Shown piece by piece: positions 42,340 through 50,777 of a stretch of DNA of 64,000 bases. The notes beneath the pieces were generated by a model. The model ran no database searches and was not told the DNA's origin. It saw only the letters and a program-made list of their open reading frames with translations. Both the position numbers and the translations under genes were made by a program. Every line of letters starts with the position of its first letter. Positions within the stretch are counted from its first letter, which is position 1. This DNA comes from DUQW01 sp050953825 (GTDB lineage Bacteria; Bacillota_I; Bacilli_A; Acholeplasmatales; Acholeplasmataceae), in contig JBMNNF010000009.1 of NCBI GenBank assembly GCA_050953825.1, forward strand, positions 62,001 through 126,000, written 5' to 3'.

Positions 42340-42352
42340 CTAAACTATCTAA
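42330..42352 (-). terminator. rpsT terminator
   Basis: AGATAG (42334-42339), loop, CTATCT (42345-42350). Read on the minus strand the stem is followed by seven T residues, placing an efficient terminator just after rpsT. It overlaps the stop codon of the plus-strand exonuclease gene. Confidence 0.82.
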
Positions 42353-42354
42353 TT

Positions 42355-42615
42355 TTATAAAGTGTTAACTAATTGTGCTAAATGAGATTTCTTTCTAGCA
42401 ACAAAGTTTTTGTGGTAAATACCTTTAGCTAATGCTTTATCTAATTTTTTATAAGCAAAATTTAAAGCTTCTAATGCTTGTTCTCTATTGCCATCTGCAA
42501 CTAATGTTTCAACTTGTTTATAAGCAGTTTTAACAGAAGATTTGAAACTAGCATTATGTAAACGACGCTTTTCATTTGTTTTATTTCTCTTAATTTGTTG
42601 TTTAATGTTTGCCAT
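42355..42615 (-). CDS. rpsT: Small ribosomal subunit protein bS20
   Basis: An 86-residue S20, a helical 16S rRNA-binding protein of the 30S bottom. The N-terminus 'ANIKQQIKRNKTNEKRRLHN' and the 'KKLDKALAKGIYHKNFVARK' region are typical. It is convergent to the holA/exonuclease genes, as in Bacillus, where rpsT is opposite holA. The ribosome site is a full AAGGAGGTG 8 bases from the ATG. Confidence 0.97.
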   Translation of the reverse strand: MANIKQQIKRNKTNEKRRLHNASFKSSVKTAYKQVETLVADGNREQALEALNFAYKKLDKALAKGIYHKNFVARKKSHLAQLVNTL

Positions 42616-42698
42616 TTAGGTGCACCTCCTTATATAATAACAAATATATTTTAACAAACTATTTATAAAAATGCAAATACTTAGAAAGAAGGTTAGTT

Positions 42699-43328
42699 AT
42701 GACAATCGCTAATAAAATTACTATCGGTAGAATATTATTAATTCCAGTAATGATTATCTTTATTTTAATCCCTGGATTAAATGATCCCAATGATACCATT
42801 CTTTTTGAAATGACTAAAGGCCAATTGCTCTTTGCCATTGTTTTTCTCATTGCTGCAGCCAGTGATTTTCTTGATGGTTATTTAGCGAGAAGTAGAAATG
42901 AAATTACCACTTTTGGCAAATTCCTAGATCCGATTGCTGACAAAATATTAGTTTTAACTGCCCTAATTTTTATAACTAAGTTTCCATATTGGGCTGATGC
43001 TGATTACAATGATCGATATAGTATATTCATTTTAATTGGTATTCTAGTTATTATCATTCGCGAATTTGTGATCACAGGCGTTAGATTAATTGCAGTTGAT
43101 AAAGGAATAGTAATTGCCGCTTCACCATTAGGTAAAGCCAAAACATTTGCGACAATGATAGCCATTGTTGTGATGCTATTTAATGGGTTTGGACTAATGA
43201 ATTTCATTAGCGAAGGATTATTTGACTATATTTCAATGGGAATTTTCTGGATTGCTATTATTTTAACACTGTTATCAGGTGTTGATTACATCATTAGAAA
43301 TCGAGAAATAATTTTAGAATCAATTTAA
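42699..43328 (+). CDS. pgsA: CDP-diacylglycerol-glycerol-3-phosphate 3-phosphatidyltransferase
   Basis: A 209-residue membrane enzyme making phosphatidylglycerophosphate. The CDP-alcohol phosphotransferase motif is complete: 'SDFLDGYLARSRNEITTFG' followed by 'KFLDPIADK' (D-G-x2-A-R-x8-G-x3-D-x3-D). About five or six hydrophobic segments surround it. The ATG follows AGAAGG and is about 80 bases from the divergent rpsT start. It precedes recA as in many Bacilli, without cinA. Confidence 0.96.
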   Translation: MTIANKITIGRILLIPVMIIFILIPGLNDPNDTILFEMTKGQLLFAIVFLIAAASDFLDGYLARSRNEITTFGKFLDPIADKILVLTALIFITKFPYWADADYNDRYSIFILIGILVIIIREFVITGVRLIAVDKGIVIAASPLGKAKTFATMIAIVVMLFNGFGLMNFISEGLFDYISMGIFWIAIILTLLSGVDYIIRNREIILESI

Positions 43329-43380
43329 AGTAAATTCAAAATTTACCAACTATTATTAAATAAAAGGAGATGTTACTTAC

Positions 43381-44361
43381 ATGGACAAGAAAAATGAACT
43401 ACTAAAAAAAACACTTTTGGATATTGAAAAACAACATGGTAAAGGATCAGTAATGAGACTTGGAGATAAACCTTTAGAAAAAATTGATGCAATTTCAACA
43501 GGAGCTATTTCATTAGATTTAGCATTAGGAATTGGTGGTTATCCACGAGGTAGAATTATTGAAATTTATGGTCACGAATCAAGTGGAAAAACGACAATTG
43601 CTCTTCACGCTATTGCTGAAGCTCAAAAATTAGGTGGATATGTTGCTTTTATTGATGCTGAGCATGCATTAGATCCAATTTATGCTAAACAATTAGGTGT
43701 TGATATTGATAATTTAATTTTATCTCAACCGGATACAGGTGAACAAGCTTTAGAAATTACTGAAGCTTTAATTAGATCAAATGCTGTCGATATGGTTGTT
43801 GTTGATTCGGTAGCGGCTCTAGTTCCCGAGGCTGAAATTAGTGGTGAAATGGGCGACTCTCATGTAGGTCTTCAGGCTCGTTTAATGTCACAAGCCATGA
43901 GAAAATTATCAGGAATTATTAGTAAAACTAATTCAACGGTTATCTTTATTAACCAAATTAGAGAAAAAGTTGGCATTATGTTTGGCAATCCTGAAGTCAC
44001 TCCTGGTGGTAGAGCTCTAAAATTTTATTCATCAGTTCGCTTAGAAATTAGAAGAGGAGAACAACTAAAGCAAGGACAAGAATTAATTGGTAATAAAATA
44101 AATATTAGGGTTGTTAAAAATAAAGTCGCCCCACCGTTTAAAGCGGTAACCTTAGATTTAATCTATGGTAAAGGTATTTCAAGAAGTGGTGATATTCTAG
44201 ATTTAGCCAGTGATGCTGATATCGTTAAAAAAGCCGGAGCATGGTATTCATATGGTGATCAAAGAATTGGTCAAGGCCGCGATAATGCTAAGAAATTTTT
44301 AGAAGATAATCCGGAATTATACGAAGAAATTACTAAAAAAGTAATCGAACACTACAAATAA
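43381..44361 (+). CDS. recA: Recombinase RecA
   Basis: A 326-residue RecA, the ATP-dependent strand-exchange protein. Walker A is 'GHESSGKTT' (K70), Walker B 'VDMVVVDSVAAL', the L1 region 'SGEMGDSHVGLQARLMSQA' and L2 'IREKVGIMFGNPEVTPGG' are intact. The acidic C-terminal tail present in many RecA proteins is missing: the protein ends 'ITKKVIEHYK', about 20 residues shorter than Bacillus RecA. Ribosome site AAAGGAGATG. No LexA-like box is obvious upstream. Confidence 0.98.
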   Translation: MDKKNELLKKTLLDIEKQHGKGSVMRLGDKPLEKIDAISTGAISLDLALGIGGYPRGRIIEIYGHESSGKTTIALHAIAEAQKLGGYVAFIDAEHALDPIYAKQLGVDIDNLILSQPDTGEQALEITEALIRSNAVDMVVVDSVAALVPEAEISGEMGDSHVGLQARLMSQAMRKLSGIISKTNSTVIFINQIREKVGIMFGNPEVTPGGRALKFYSSVRLEIRRGEQLKQGQELIGNKINIRVVKNKVAPPFKAVTLDLIYGKGISRSGDILDLASDADIVKKAGAWYSYGDQRIGQGRDNAKKFLEDNPELYEEITKKVIEHYK

Positions 44362-44383
44362 AAAAAGGGCATAATATATGCCC
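44361..44383. terminator. Hairpin after recA lacking a plus-strand T-tract
   Basis: GGGCATA (44367-44373) and TATGCCC (44377-44383) form a 7-bp stem with a 3-base loop. On the plus strand it is followed by TCGGTAAT rather than T residues; on the minus strand it is followed by seven T. The insertion sequence begins a few bases further on, so an original T-tract may have been displaced. Confidence 0.6.
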
Positions 44384-44417
44384 TCGGTAATTAAGAAACA
44401 CTTTGCAAAATGTACTG

Positions 44418-44456
44418 AACCCCTAAATCCGGACTAACCGGAGGAGGGGGTTTTAT
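44418..44456 (+). promoter_or_regulatory. Fold-back hairpin at the IS left end covering the transposase ribosome site
   Basis: AACCCC (44418-44423) can pair with GGGGTT (about 44447-44452), enclosing an inner stem TCCGG-loop-CCGGA (44428-44442). The GGAGGAGGGGG ribosome site of orfA lies in and beside the 3' arms, and a T-rich stretch follows. Such structures block expression of transposase from read-through transcripts or terminate them. Confidence 0.6.
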
Positions 44457-44457
44457 T

Positions 44458-45012
44458 ATGTCTAAGTACAACAAAGAATTTAAGGGGTTCATAATTGAAC
44501 AATATCTATGTGGAAAAAGTCCAAGTTATTTATCTAAAAAGCATGGTGTAAAACGAGAAACTATAAGAACATGGATTAGGTTATATAAAGGGCATGGAAC
44601 GCAAGTTTTCACTAAAAATATATCAAAAACGAAATATAGTGCAGATTTTAAACTTCATGTGTTAGACTATAGACAAGAAAATGGTTTAACATATGAAGAA
44701 ACAGCCGAGATATTTGATATTAAGCATGGATCAACAATAGCTAATTGGCAAAGGGCCTACGATGCCGAAGGTATAGAGGGATTATCAAGACCAATAGGTA
44801 GACAACGTAAAGTTAAACCTGAAGGGGTTGAAATCGTGGAAAAAGAAAAGAAAAACGAAATTGAAAACGAACCAGTAAAATTAGATGAGTCAGAGCGTGA
44901 TGAACTAAAAAGATTAAGAGAGGAAAATGAGCTTCTACTAGCTGAGAATTTATACTTAAAAAAACTGAGAGCCTTAACTCAAAGCAAAAAGCAACAAACA
45001 AAGAAAAAGTAA
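44458..45012 (+). CDS. IS3-family transposase OrfA (DNA-binding subunit)
   Basis: A 184-residue protein with two helix-turn-helix domains, as in the IS150 subgroup: 'IIEQYLCGKSPSYLSKKHGV' followed by 'RETIRTWIRLYKGHG', then 'YRQENGLTYEETAEIFDI' and 'STIANWQRAYDAEGIEGL'. A C-terminal leucine-zipper-like coiled coil ('ELKRLREENELLLAENLYLK') ends in a Lys-rich tail. Seven consecutive A residues at 44958-44964 in the frame TTA-AAA-AAA form a slippery heptamer for -1 frameshifting into OrfB, which gives the active OrfAB transposase. Confidence 0.92.
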   Translation: MSKYNKEFKGFIIEQYLCGKSPSYLSKKHGVKRETIRTWIRLYKGHGTQVFTKNISKTKYSADFKLHVLDYRQENGLTYEETAEIFDIKHGSTIANWQRAYDAEGIEGLSRPIGRQRKVKPEGVEIVEKEKKNEIENEPVKLDESERDELKRLREENELLLAENLYLKKLRALTQSKKQQTKKK

Positions 45013-45887
45013 TAATTATCCTTGAGTTAAGGCAAAAACACCAAAGGATAAAGTTAAAATCTTGGCTTAGTATAGCGAATCTATCTAAATCTACATTCTT
45101 TGAATGGAAAGAAAAGATTGAATCTAATTTTAATAAAGATTTAGAATGGATAGAATTAATTAAAGAATCCGTAGAACAATCAAACGATACATATGGCTAT
45201 AGACGAGTAACATTAGATTTACAAAATAAAGGCTACATAATCAATCATAAAAAAGTTCGAAGAATAATGAAAGAAAACGGATTAACATGCACTAAATTTA
45301 CAAGGAAAACGAGAAAGAAATACTCTTCTTATAAAGGAACTATTGGTAAAGTAGCTAAAAACGAATTAAACAGAGAATTTAATGTTAAAACATTAAATAC
45401 AGTATGGGTAACTGATATAACTGAATTTTCTATTCCTAATGACCATAGAAGGCTATATCTATCACCATTATTAGATATAGCTAATGGAGAAATCATATCC
45501 TATCGGATAGGATATAACCCAACCACTAAATTAACTAATGATATGTTGGATCAAGCTTTAGAAAAATTACCGTCTAATCATAAGTTGATGATACACTCAG
45601 ATCAAGGCTTTCATTATCAACACCATTCTTGGGTTTTAACCCTTGAAAATGAAAACATAAAACAAAGCATGTCAAGAAAAGGAAATTGTCTGGATAACGC
45701 TCCAATGGAAAATTTCTTTGGCTTATTAAAACAAGAAATGTTTCATGGCGAAGAGTTTAAATCATTAAACGAATTAAAACAAGCTATCATTAAATATATT
45801 TACTGGTATAATAATTTTAGAATCAAACAAAAATTAAATGGCCTGTCACCTGTACAATACAGGCAACAAGCCATTCAAATAACATAA
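44946..45887 (+). CDS. IS3-family transposase OrfB (DDE integrase domain), expressed by -1 frameshift
   Basis: The frame opens at 44946, overlaps OrfA by 67 bases and ends at 45887 (314 codons). There is no good start codon until the ATG at 45267, deep inside the conserved region, so a fusion by frameshift at 44958-44964 is expected. The helix-turn-helix-like leader ('SNDTYGYRRVTLDLQNKGYI', 'HKKVRRIMKENGLT') precedes the rve integrase core: first Asp in 'TVWVTDITEF', second Asp in 'LMIHSDQGFHYQ', Glu in 'LDNAPMENFFGLLKQE'. The core ends 'YIYWYNNFRIKQKLNGLSPV'. DDE intact, so the element may be active. Confidence 0.9.
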   Translation, partial: EFILKKTESLNSKQKATNKEKVIIILELRQKHQRIKLKSWLSIANLSKSTFFEWKEKIESNFNKDLEWIELIKESVEQSNDTYGYRRVTLDLQNKGYIINHKKVRRIMKENGLTCTKFTRKTRKKYSSYKGTIGKVAKNELNREFNVKTLNTVWVTDITEFSIPNDHRRLYLSPLLDIANGEIISYRIGYNPTTKLTNDMLDQALEKLPSNHKLMIHSDQGFHYQHHSWVLTLENENIKQSMSRKGNCLDNAPMENFFGLLKQEMFHGEEFKSLNELKQAIIKYIYWYNNFRIKQKLNGLSPVQYRQQAIQIT

Positions 45888-45939
45888 TTTAATTTAGTCC
45901 GTGTTTATGGGTTCACATCAAAAAGTGTTTTTTTAAATT

Positions 45940-46554
45940 TTAAGGAACTAAAATTGCTTTTAATTCTGCAATATATGCATCTTTAAACTGTTCAAAAGCG
46001 TTCATTGCATCTGTTTTGTATGGAGAACGTTCGTTTATAATCGTAAAGTTTAAAAAGAATGGCACAACAAATGATGAAAATATTACTAAATACTTAGCAA
46101 ATAACGTTTCGTATGATGCTTCTGGGAAATTTAACCTTAAACTTTCTATAATTAATGAAACAAACTGTTCGTCACTTAAAAAAGATTCAACAAATACATT
46201 AGATGAAGACGGTTCATTAACGATTTGAACGAAAGAATAACTAACTATTCCTTGATTATCTTGAGCAAATGTGAACACTTCATCAACTATACTGTCAATC
46301 AATTCTTGAAAGTTGCCTTTAACAGCTTTTTCGTTAATTATTTTGACTACCTTCGTTCGTAGTTCTTTAATTAACTCTGTGATAACTATATTGATTAAGT
46401 TATCTTTACTTCCAAAATGATAATTAATCGCTGCTATATTAACAAATGCAGCTTCTGCAATGTCTTTAATGGTGACATTACCATTTTGTTTTAAAACCTC
46501 TTTGGTCGCATTAATAATGGCTTCCTTTGTTGAAAACTCGTTTTTCTTTGACAT
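45940..46554 (-). CDS. TetR/AcrR-family transcriptional regulator
   Basis: A 204-residue TetR-type repressor. The N-terminal helix-turn-helix is 'TKEAIINATKEVLKQNG' then 'VTIKDIAEAAFVNIAAINYH' and 'FGSKDNLI'. The C-terminal ligand-binding domain is all-helical with an unusual run of Phe residues ('FSSFVVPFFLNFTII'), suggesting a hydrophobic ligand. It is divergent from the MMPL exporter gene, and the shared intergenic region has a 28-bp dyad over both promoters, so local autoregulation and repression of the exporter are likely. The ribosome site is AGGAG. The IS end lies about 10 bases beyond its stop. Confidence 0.92.
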   Translation of the reverse strand: MSKKNEFSTKEAIINATKEVLKQNGNVTIKDIAEAAFVNIAAINYHFGSKDNLINIVITELIKELRTKVVKIINEKAVKGNFQELIDSIVDEVFTFAQDNQGIVSYSFVQIVNEPSSSNVFVESFLSDEQFVSLIIESLRLNFPEASYETLFAKYLVIFSSFVVPFFLNFTIINERSPYKTDAMNAFEQFKDAYIAELKAILVP

Positions 46555-46612
46555 AATAATTCAACTCCTATTTCAAACATAATTTTAATCTCAAATTCAA
46601 ACTTAATTTCTG

Positions 46613-46646
46613 TTAACATTATATCACTTAAAATGTATAATGTAAA
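46613..46646. promoter_or_regulatory. Face-to-face tetR and mmpL promoters with shared operator
   Basis: Plus strand: TTAACA (46613-46618), 17 bp, TATAAT (46636-46641). Minus strand: TTTACA (46646-46641), 17 bp, TATAAT (46623-46618). Each -10 overlaps the other promoter's -35. The dyad ACATTATA (46616-46623) / TATAATGT (46636-46643), 12 bp apart, is the probable TetR operator and would cover both promoters at once. Confidence 0.75.
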
Positions 46647-46689
46647 TGGATATTTAAAATAAATTTTTAAAGGAGGACTTAACTATACT

Positions 46690-48798
46690 ATGAAAAAAAT
46701 GTTGACTAAAAAGGGAAGAATAATAACATTAATAATATTTATCGTTTTATCAATCGTGGCTATATTTTTAAGTCCACTAGTAAATGTCAATTATGATATG
46801 AGGAAATATTTAGCTAACGATTCCAATACAAGAGAGGCAATAGATGTCTTAAACGAAGAATTTGGTTCGAATTCGATGATTCAAGTAATGACCGATAACC
46901 TTGAAATACAAGATGCTCAAGGAATCGTTGATGAGATTGAACAAATTAAGGTGGTAAAATCTGTCATATGGCTAGGGGTTGTAACCGACATCTCGGTTCC
47001 TGTGGAACATATGGATCAAGATTTGATTAAAGACTTTTACCGAGATGGATGTTTACTTTTCACAATTGAATTTAACGAAGACGATTATTCGTTAAATGTT
47101 GGTGATGCAATTGATGAAATATCAAATATTATGAAAAGTAAAAACATAGTAGCCAGTTTACGTGGACCTGCAATTGAGACAAAGAACAGTAGAGAATATG
47201 TTTCTAGTGAAATGCTTTTAATTATTGCTGTCGCACTACCAATTGCCATTATAATCTTATTTTTATCGTCATCATCATGGATGGAGCCAGTTGTTATCTT
47301 AATCAATTTAGCAATTGCAATAGTTATCAACTTGGGTACTAATTTCCTATTTCCAAGTGTCAGTTATATTACAATGTCAATTGCTAGTGTCTTGCAGTTA
47401 GCTATGTCTCTGGACTACTCGTTGTTTATAGTTCATAGATACTACGAGGAAAGAGATAAAGGAGTAGAGCCAACAAAGGCGGCATTTATTAGTGCTAAAG
47501 ATGCTTTTGGCACCGTTACTGGTTCGGCATTAACGACAATATTTGGTTTTTTAGCATTAGTAATTATGAATTATAAAATTGGTCTTGATATTGGTATGTC
47601 GCTAGTTAAAGCAATCGCAATTAGTTATGTTGTTGCAATTCTATTAATGCCAGTCTTATTAGTTTTCTTTGATAAACTTCTACTTAAATATAAACATAAA
47701 ATGATGTTACCTCAATTTAAGAAGTTGACAGAGAGACTACATAAAGGACGTGCTGCCATTATCATCATTTTTGTCTTAATTGGTGGTCTAGCATTTTATT
47801 TACAAGGAAAAACTACTTATAAATATGGCGATACTACGATTGGTGGAGAAACGTCAACTAGCTATATTCACCGAGCAAAAATAGATAAAAAGTTTGGTGT
47901 ATTTCAACCGGTCGTGATTCTTTACGAACATGATGATAAAGAAAATGCATTAACATTAGCCAATAAATTAAATGCGATTCGTGAAGTAACCAATATCCAA
48001 TCTTTGGTAACTAGTATCGATCCACAAATACCCGAAGAAATGATACCAAATGAAGCTTTATCTCAGTTTAAATCTAAAAATTATTATCGCATGATAATCT
48101 ATTTAAATAGCAATGACGAGACCGAAAAAACATATCAATTAAGTGAAAGGATTGTAACTATAACTAGTGAGACCCTTGATAAGAAATGTTACATATTAGG
48201 AGTACCAACTGCAACTACTGAAATTAAAGATTCAGTTACTAAAGATGGTATTTTAGTTCAAATAGTAAGTGCAGTTGCGATTGCATTAGTCATATTTTTA
48301 GTACTAAGAAACCCAGTTACCCCAATCATACTAGTATTACTAATTGAAGTATCAATCTTTATAAACATTGCCATTTCATATTTGACTGGTGGAACTCTAG
48401 CATATATTGGATATTTAGTTGTTTCAAGTTTACAACTCGGGGCTACGATTGACTATGCGGTCTTGCTCTCTAGTAGGTATAAAGAATTTAGGGCGAATAT
48501 GTCTAAGAAAGAAGCAATGATTGAGGCAGCTTCAAGATCAACACCAGCTATTATTACTTCAGCAGCTGTTTTAGCCACAGCTGGATTTGTTGTATTTTTC
48601 GTTTCAAGTTTAAGTATCGTTAAAGAAATTGGAATGTTAATTGGACGTGGAGCTTTACTATCAGGAATACTTGTTATCTTTGTTCTACCAACTTTATTAT
48701 TAACATTTGATCCAATTATAGAGAAAACTAATATCAATATTAAATTTAAAAAGAAAAGAAATAAGGAGGAGTTAACTAATGAAAAAAATCTTGAGTAA
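46690..48798 (+). CDS. MMPL/RND-family exporter
   Basis: A 702-residue transporter of the MMPL branch of the RND superfamily, driven by the proton gradient and often exporting lipids or hydrophobic compounds. It has the duplicated layout: TM1 (about residues 11-30), outer loop 1, TM2-TM6 including the family signature 'LDYSLFIVHRYYEERDKG', then a second half with TM7, outer loop 2 ('GGETSTSYIHRAKIDKKFG') and TM8-TM12 including 'IDYAVLLSSRYKEFRA'. The Asp in each signature is the candidate proton relay. The start follows AAAGGAGG. It overlaps the downstream lipoprotein gene by 20 bases and is controlled by the divergent TetR. Confidence 0.93.
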   Translation: MKKMLTKKGRIITLIIFIVLSIVAIFLSPLVNVNYDMRKYLANDSNTREAIDVLNEEFGSNSMIQVMTDNLEIQDAQGIVDEIEQIKVVKSVIWLGVVTDISVPVEHMDQDLIKDFYRDGCLLFTIEFNEDDYSLNVGDAIDEISNIMKSKNIVASLRGPAIETKNSREYVSSEMLLIIAVALPIAIIILFLSSSSWMEPVVILINLAIAIVINLGTNFLFPSVSYITMSIASVLQLAMSLDYSLFIVHRYYEERDKGVEPTKAAFISAKDAFGTVTGSALTTIFGFLALVIMNYKIGLDIGMSLVKAIAISYVVAILLMPVLLVFFDKLLLKYKHKMMLPQFKKLTERLHKGRAAIIIIFVLIGGLAFYLQGKTTYKYGDTTIGGETSTSYIHRAKIDKKFGVFQPVVILYEHDDKENALTLANKLNAIREVTNIQSLVTSIDPQIPEEMIPNEALSQFKSKNYYRMIIYLNSNDETEKTYQLSERIVTITSETLDKKCYILGVPTATTEIKDSVTKDGILVQIVSAVAIALVIFLVLRNPVTPIILVLLIEVSIFINIAISYLTGGTLAYIGYLVVSSLQLGATIDYAVLLSSRYKEFRANMSKKEAMIEAASRSTPAIITSAAVLATAGFVVFFVSSLSIVKEIGMLIGRGALLSGILVIFVLPTLLLTFDPIIEKTNINIKFKKKRNKEELTNEKNLE

Positions 48799-50710
48799 AT
48801 TAACAATCATCATATTATTAATATTTGGACTTGTATTAGTTAGTGGTTGTGATGAAGAGGAAAAACCACCAATTGATAACGGTAATGGTCAAGAAGAGAT
48901 TAAATTGCCGACAGAAATTGCTACAGCTAGTAGTGATGAAACAGTTTATGTAATATATGATAAAGATAATAAAATCAGTTCCATGAAGTCATCACATCAT
49001 TTTACTAAAGCCAAATTCTTCAAATATGAAGTAAAAGGAAACTTTTTGAATGATGGTCATTCAAATACTACTAATGGCATAGCTAAAATCACGATTGAAA
49101 ATGGAAAGGCATATGTTCCGTCACTAGGTGACTATGACAACTATTTTTACACACTAAATTTAAATCAAAATCACTATAAGGATAAACTTCCATTTAATTT
49201 AACCGCATCATACAAATTAGATAATAAAGTAACTACGTTTGACAAGCTTAATAATGCGACCGGAGAATTAATAATTACATATAGTTTTGCTCCAAATCAA
49301 GACGCTAATGCTTACTACAAACAAAATTACGCGGCTCAAATTCAAATCCCAATTGACATTACTACAGCAACAATTGTTGAGGCTAAAGATGCCATGGCAA
49401 AAGTACTAGTTGGGACAACTAATACATTAGCCTACATGATTATGCCTGGTCAAACTAAAGATATTACTTTAAAATTAAATGTCAAGAATTTCAAATATAC
49501 TGGCCTTCAAGCGGTTTATCAACCACTTGAGCAAATCTCATCAATCAATGAATTAGTTGATTTTGATGAACTTGGAGTAAATGAACTAGCTAATCTTCCT
49601 GATCAATTGGACTTAATTATTGAAGGAATTGAAGGAATGGATACCAATGTTAATGCTCTATTCGTTGGTATGGATGATCAATTAACAGCACTAAAAAATG
49701 AATTATCAAATGATATGTTAAGTCAATTTCTTACAGCTTTACAATCATTAAATTTTGAAATTCTAACTCTAGATAGTTCCTATAATGCTGAACTATTAGC
49801 TAAAAAAGGTGAGGTATTAGCTACCGTTGCCCCTGTGGGAACAGCAATCACTCAAATTGGAACAAAAGCAACGGAATTAGGGGCATTAGTTGCCGCATTT
49901 AATGCTAAATATCAAGAGTATGTAGGTGTCACCCAAAGTTATGAGTTAGCTTATTTAAACTTCTTAACGGCTTCTGAAAAGATTGAAACAATCAAAGAAA
50001 AAGTTACCGCATTATCGTCAATTGATTTTACTGATATCAATAAAATTATTCAAAGTAAAGATACGATGATTACTAATCTTACCGCAATTAGTCAATCAGT
50101 AGAAGAATTAAAAGTAATTTTAACTAATACTATCAACACTATGTATTTCTATCCAGATCAATTTGAACCTATCGTTGATGATATAACTGGTTTAATAGAG
50201 AAAAATTTAGAATTGTTCAGTCTATTCCCTGGTTTAAAAGTAGCATTTACTAATCTTGTAAATAAAATCGGTGAAGGATTTGTCGGTAATTGGTTTAGCT
50301 TAACCGCAATGCAAGATATTCAATTATTATATGGAACCCTGACTCATCAAGATCAAACATTCCAACAACCAGGAATCATTCAAAGTTTAGATTTAATTAT
50401 TCAAAATAGTGCTAATCTAGAAGAAAGAATGGCCCCAATTCAAGGTTTAAAAAATCTCTATCAAATAAATCCACAATTGCAAATGAGGCAAATCGATGCA
50501 ATATATTTAGGATTTGTTAAGTTTAATACCGGTTTATTAGTCAAAGAAGAAGGACAAGTTAGTAGTTTTTATGATGGTATGAATCAATTGACTAGCCTAT
50601 CTAATATTTTATCCTTAATTCCTGTTCCACTAGAAATGGAATTACCTTCGTTCTTAAGTGATGAAAATCTCTCTCCTAAATCCCTCCAATTCATCATTAC
50701 TCAAAAATAG
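48779..50710 (+). CDS. Lipoprotein with helical YhgE-like region, partner of the MMPL exporter
   Basis: A 643-residue lipoprotein: signal residues 2-23 end in VSGC, with Cys24 lipidated, then an acidic linker. Residues about 45-240 are beta-rich with no recognised family; residues about 240-500 are alpha-helical with heptad-like repeats and 'xxLxxLxxG' spacing reminiscent of the extracellular coiled region of YhgE/Pip proteins, which in Firmicutes accompany MMPL transporters. There is no transmembrane region besides the lipid anchor. The start ATG (ribosome site AAGGAGGAG) lies inside the exporter gene, so production is coupled. Likely an outer accessory subunit; this is inference from context. 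Confidence 0.75.
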   Translation: MKKILSKLTIIILLIFGLVLVSGCDEEEKPPIDNGNGQEEIKLPTEIATASSDETVYVIYDKDNKISSMKSSHHFTKAKFFKYEVKGNFLNDGHSNTTNGIAKITIENGKAYVPSLGDYDNYFYTLNLNQNHYKDKLPFNLTASYKLDNKVTTFDKLNNATGELIITYSFAPNQDANAYYKQNYAAQIQIPIDITTATIVEAKDAMAKVLVGTTNTLAYMIMPGQTKDITLKLNVKNFKYTGLQAVYQPLEQISSINELVDFDELGVNELANLPDQLDLIIEGIEGMDTNVNALFVGMDDQLTALKNELSNDMLSQFLTALQSLNFEILTLDSSYNAELLAKKGEVLATVAPVGTAITQIGTKATELGALVAAFNAKYQEYVGVTQSYELAYLNFLTASEKIETIKEKVTALSSIDFTDINKIIQSKDTMITNLTAISQSVEELKVILTNTINTMYFYPDQFEPIVDDITGLIEKNLELFSLFPGLKVAFTNLVNKIGEGFVGNWFSLTAMQDIQLLYGTLTHQDQTFQQPGIIQSLDLIIQNSANLEERMAPIQGLKNLYQINPQLQMRQIDAIYLGFVKFNTGLLVKEEGQVSSFYDGMNQLTSLSNILSLIPVPLEMELPSFLSDENLSPKSLQFIITQK

Positions 50711-50728
50711 ATTAAATAAACCACAATT

Positions 50729-50751
50729 AATCCCCGTCAAGGGGATTTTTT
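50729..50751 (+). terminator. Terminator of the mmpL-lipoprotein operon
   Basis: AATCCCC (50729-50735), loop GTCAA, GGGGATT (50741-50747), then T residues. The T-run leads directly into the next promoter. Confidence 0.9.
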
Positions 50752-50759
50752 GATATAAT
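50751..50759 (+). promoter_or_regulatory. Extended -10 promoter of the malic enzyme gene
   Basis: TGATATAAT (TG 50751-50752, TATAAT 50754-50759), starting in the T-run of the upstream terminator. The predicted start near 50766 leaves a 12-base leader consisting mostly of the GAGGTGG ribosome site. Confidence 0.65.
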
Positions 50760-50777
50760 AGATGTGAGGTGGAAAAC

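Larger units (their letters stand above)
44396..45930 (+). mobile_element. IS3-family (IS150-like) insertion sequence
   Basis: A 1.5-kb element with two overlapping frames joined by a -1 frameshift signal. Its ends are imperfect inverted repeats: on the left TGTACTGAACCCC..GGACTA (44411-44436), on the right, reversed, TGTGAACCCA..GGACTA (45895-45917). The similarity continues outward to AAACACTTT (44396-44404) and AAAGTGTTT (45922-45930). If the TG..CA convention holds, the element is 44411-45917. No clear target duplication is seen with either boundary. It sits between recA and tetR and appears intact. Confidence 0.85.
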
